A DNA stretch of 64,000 nt, from positions 372,001 to 436,000 of the forward strand of contig JADJMM010000002.1 of the NCBI GenBank assembly GCA_016709575.1, written 5' to 3'. The notes under the pieces are model-generated. The model saw only the letters and a program-made list of their open reading frames with translations. It did not search any database and had not been told where the DNA came from. Shown piece after piece: positions 61,363 through 64,000 of this stretch; positions within the stretch are counted from its first letter, which is position 1, and each line of letters starts with the position of its first letter. The position numbers and the translations under genes are program-made. This DNA is from Sphingobacteriaceae bacterium. GTDB taxonomy: Bacteria; Bacteroidota; Bacteroidia; B-17B0; Aurantibacillaceae.

Positions 61363-62098
61363 TGTATTTATCTAATTCGCCTTGTATGAAAGCATGAACT
61401 TGGTTACGCAAATCTACTAAATTTTCTTCTGTCATACCCTTTGTTGAAATAGGCGCTCCCACCACAATTTTTGCCAAACCGGGCCGACCTAAACTCTTAA
61501 AGAAACCTCCGTTTTGCAATAATTTCCAATTATTAAGATTAGCAACGGGAATAATAGGAACTTGTTTCTCGATAGCTAATTTAAATGCGCCGTTTTTAAA
61601 AGGACGTAAAACACCGGTTTCTGCAATTGTGCCTTCCGGATAAATTACCATGCTATAACCTTCATCAATTTTTACGCCGGCTTGAGTGAAAGCTCTGTGT
61701 GATCCCATTCTGCTTTTTCTGTCAACAGGAATATCCATGCGTTTAAAAAATATATTGAAGAGAGGCGCTTTTAATAATTCAGCCTTTCCCATATATAAAG
61801 CTGTATGCTTCATGTAAAAAACACTTAAGCAAATATCGAGGTAAGAGGTATGATTGCCTGCCACTACACATTTTTTAGGCCACTTAAATTTTTTCTGATA
61901 TTTAATTACAGGAATGATGCCTGCAAAAAAACAGATTAAAAAGGCCCACACTTTTTTTAATGCATAAGCGGTACGAATTTGTTTAGTGATTAATGCCAAA
62001 AAGAAAAAGGGATACAATACCAAAAAAGGCACTGCAAAGCATAGCATAAACCAGACTTTCCAGATAGGGGTTAATATGAGACGTACAGTTTCCTTCAA
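61346..62098 (-). CDS. plsC: 1-acyl-sn-glycerol-3-phosphate acyltransferase
   Basis: A 250-residue membrane enzyme. Two hydrophobic segments lie before residue 65. The HX4D catalytic motif is His83 to Asp88 (GNHTSYLDI). IPVDRKSR and VIYPEGTIAE are the acceptor-binding motifs. It acylates lysophosphatidic acid to phosphatidic acid. Confidence 0.88.
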   Translation of the reverse strand: MKETVRLILTPIWKVWFMLCFAVPFLVLYPFFFLALITKQIRTAYALKKVWAFLICFFAGIIPVIKYQKKFKWPKKCVVAGNHTSYLDICLSVFYMKHTALYMGKAELLKAPLFNIFFKRMDIPVDRKSRMGSHRAFTQAGVKIDEGYSMVIYPEGTIAETGVLRPFKNGAFKLAIEKQVPIIPVANLNNWKLLQNGGFFKSLGRPGLAKIVVGAPISTKGMTEENLVDLRNQVHAFIQGELDKYNGTKN

Positions 62099-62159
62099 AA
62101 AAACAAAATTGCAGGGAGCTAATTTACTAAATTAAAGTAGTATTTTTACCCTATAATTT

Positions 62160-63131
62160 ATGGCGCGCATTTTAACAGGCATACAAAGTACAAACGTTCC
62201 TCACCTCGGAAATATCCTTGGTGCTATTATGCCTGCCATTGAGTTAAGTAAAGACCCAAAAAACGATTCTTTGTTTTTTATTGCTGATTTACATTCTTTA
62301 ACCACTATAAAAGATCCTGCCTTTATAATTGAAAGCACTAAAGCTGTAGCTGCAACTTGGTTGGCATTTGGGTTCGATAATAAGAAAAATACATTTTACC
62401 GTCAGAGCCGTGTGCCTGAAGTAACTGAATTGACATGGTTTTTAAACTGCTTTACACCTTATCCGATGTTAGCAAATGCGCATTCGTTTAAAGATAAGAG
62501 CGGACGATTAAGCGATGTGAATTCAGGTTTGTTTACGTATCCTGTTTTAATGGCAGCTGATATTTTATTGTATGATGCGAATTTGGTTCCGGTTGGAAAA
62601 GACCAAATGCAACATTTAGAAATGACGCGTGATATTGCTACAGCCTTTAATAATAAAGTAGGGAAAGAATTATTAGTGGTGCCAGAAGGATTAGTTGACG
62701 AGCGCGTAATGATTGTACCGGGAACTGACGGACAAAAAATGAGCAAGTCATATAATAACTTCATCAATATTTTCTTCCAGAAAAGAGTTGAAAAAGTCGT
62801 GATGGCAATTGTTACTGATAGTACACCATTAGAAGCTCCAAAAATCCTGATACTTGCAATGCTTTTAAATTATATCAATTATTAGCTAGTAAAAGAAGAA
62901 ACTGAAATCATGCGCCAAAATTATTTAAAAGGTAATTATGGCTATGGTCATGCTAAAAGTGCTTTGTTTGAATTGATATTGGAAAAATATGCGGAGCAAA
63001 GAAGAATATTTACCGAGTTAATGAATCATCCTACTAAATTGGAAGAAGAATTAAGCATTGGAGAAGTGAAAGCCAAAAAAATGGCGCAACACAAATTATC
63101 TGAAATCAGAAAAGCTTTAGGTTTCGCTTAA
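62160..63131 (+). CDS. trpS: Tryptophanyl-tRNA synthetase (frameshifted)
   Basis: ATG at 62160. The class I HIGH motif appears as PHLGN near residue 14, and KMSKS as QKMSKSYNN near residue 196. One A is missing near 62840, and one A is extra near 62892. The end from 62910 (MRQNYLKGNYGYGHAKSALFE) is the normal C-terminus. The repaired protein has about 323 residues, normal for bacterial TrpRS. It charges tRNA-Trp and is normally essential, so the breaks are probably sequencing errors. Confidence 0.92.
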
Positions 63132-64000
63132 GCTAAACTACTGATGCTGTCAAATTGCATTTTACTGAGTTTGTAATACAATCCGCTTTCGTTAGTAATT
63201 AATTCTTTGTGAGTTCCCGATTCGGTGACTTCACCTTTATGTAACACAACAATTCGATCTGCATTTTTAATTGTAGATAAACGGTGTGCAATAACAATTG
63301 AAGTTCTTCCCACCATTAATTTATCTAAAGCTTCCTGCACTAAACGTTCGCTTTCACTATCTAAACTACTAGTTGCTTCATCTAAAATTAAAATGCTTGG
63401 GTCTTTTAAAACAGCACGCGCAATGGCAACACGTTGTCTTTGTCCACCCGATAATTGAATACCTCTATCACCAACAATGGTTTCAAATTTATCAGGGAAA
63501 CTATCAATGAACTCGAGTGCATTTGCTTTTCTTGCAGCCTCAATAACTTCTTCCTCTGTAGCTGTTGGTCGGCCGTATAAAATATTTTCTTTGATAGAAC
63601 CACCGAACAACAAAACATCTTGTGGAACTATTGCCATTTGCTCACGCAGATCAGTAAGATCATATTCGCTCGCTTTTTTTCCATCTATTGTAAATTCACC
63701 GCTTCCAATTTCATAGAACCTCAACACTAATGAAGCAATTGTAGATTTTCCACTACCACTACTTCCTACCAATGCCATTGTTTCACCTGAATTGACTTTA
63801 AAAGAAACCTTTTTTAGCACAGGAAAATCCGGTCTTGTTGGATAAGTGAACTCAACATTTTTAAATTCGATATCACCTTTAACGCGTTTAATGTTTGTGT
63901 TTTGATTTTTCAAATTAATGCTTTCATGTTCACAATTAATAATTTCGAACACGCGATCGGTTGCGCCTAAAGCTCTTTGTATTGAAGCAATTTGTTCAGG
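63128..64000 (-). CDS. MsbA-like ABC exporter, C-terminal nucleotide-binding domain (partial)
   Basis: The gene runs off the right edge. The visible 290 residues hold the nucleotide-binding domain: Walker A ALVGSSGSGKST, Q-loop VPQDVLLFGG, signature LSGGQRQRVAIA, Walker B ILILDEATSSLD and the H-loop VIAHRLSTI. The linker IASIQRALGATDRVFEII before it is typical of one-chain ABC exporters of lipids and peptides. Its stop overlaps the trpS stop by four bases. Confidence 0.9.
   Translation of the reverse strand, partial: PEQIASIQRALGATDRVFEIINCEHESINLKNQNTNIKRVKGDIEFKNVEFTYPTRPDFPVLKKVSFKVNSGETMALVGSSGSGKSTIASLVLRFYEIGSGEFTIDGKKASEYDLTDLREQMAIVPQDVLLFGGSIKENILYGRPTATEEEVIEAARKANALEFIDSFPDKFETIVGDRGIQLSGGQRQRVAIARAVLKDPSILILDEATSSLDSESERLVQEALDKLMVGRTSIVIAHRLSTIKNADRIVVLHKGEVTESGTHKELITNESGLYYKLSKMQFDSISSLA

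Noticed and set aside
1..64000. tRNA or rRNA genes, CRISPR arrays, prophage
   Set aside because: No cloverleaf-like segment, spaced repeats, or phage or transposase motifs were seen on reading.

Overview
The window looks like low-GC Bacteroidota DNA, probably of the Flavobacteriales. The signs are TAnnTTTG-type -7 promoter elements, an exosortase of the flavobacterial XrtF type with its associated membrane protein, a UpxY/NusG-like antiterminator heading a polysaccharide operon, and a TetR-TolC-HlyD-RND efflux operon. No rRNA, tRNA, CRISPR array, transposase or prophage was seen. No gap without a gene exceeds 300 bases.

Positions 1-47309 are almost entirely one surface-glycan locus on the minus strand, read from right to left with very tight spacing (TAATG and ATGA overlaps are common). 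It begins with a Wzc/GumC-type tyrosine autokinase, then a HisH/HisF pair (copy 2), a winged-helix regulator with its own promoter, a NusG-like antiterminator, the Wzm permease, a four-helix-bundle insert, the Wzt ATPase (copy 1) and an SGNH hydrolase. Next is a complete legionaminic-acid-type cassette (LegI, LegG, NeuD/LegH, PtmE, LegF, LegB, LegC), then HisF/HisH copy 1 with an N-acetyl-sugar amidotransferase. After two Gfo/Idh oxidoreductases and a QHG-type transferase comes a second Wzt. A second, non-canonical nonulosonate cassette follows: NeuB-like synthase, Gfo/Idh, SpsF-like cytidylyltransferase, class III aminotransferase, two tandem methyltransferases and a PtmA-like SDR. The left third holds a second amidotransferase, six GT4-type glycosyltransferases, AsnB, a PIG-L deacetylase next to an LpxD-like N-acyltransferase, an acyltransferase-3 protein, PseB, an aldo/keto reductase, another PtmA-like SDR and the start of a probable methyltransferase. 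The inferred product is a complex ABC-transporter-exported glycan with one or two nonulosonic acids, probably bearing acetamidino, acyl and methyl groups.

Positions 47407-51081 (plus strand) carry a tiny cell-surface sorting substrate, an exosortase, its partner membrane protein, glyA and an outer-membrane beta-barrel gene. From 51179 to 64000 the content is general: an L,D-transpeptidase, an RND efflux operon under a TetR regulator, an M23 peptidase, thioesterase, gatC, plsC, trpS and the end of an MsbA-like ABC exporter.

About 28 genes, including glyA and trpS, which are normally indispensable, are broken by single-base indels, mostly in homopolymer runs. Because housekeeping genes are hit as often as accessory ones, I read these as sequencing or assembly errors. 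I report each as one gene with its frameshifts noted. The stretch 32220-42678 is free of them.
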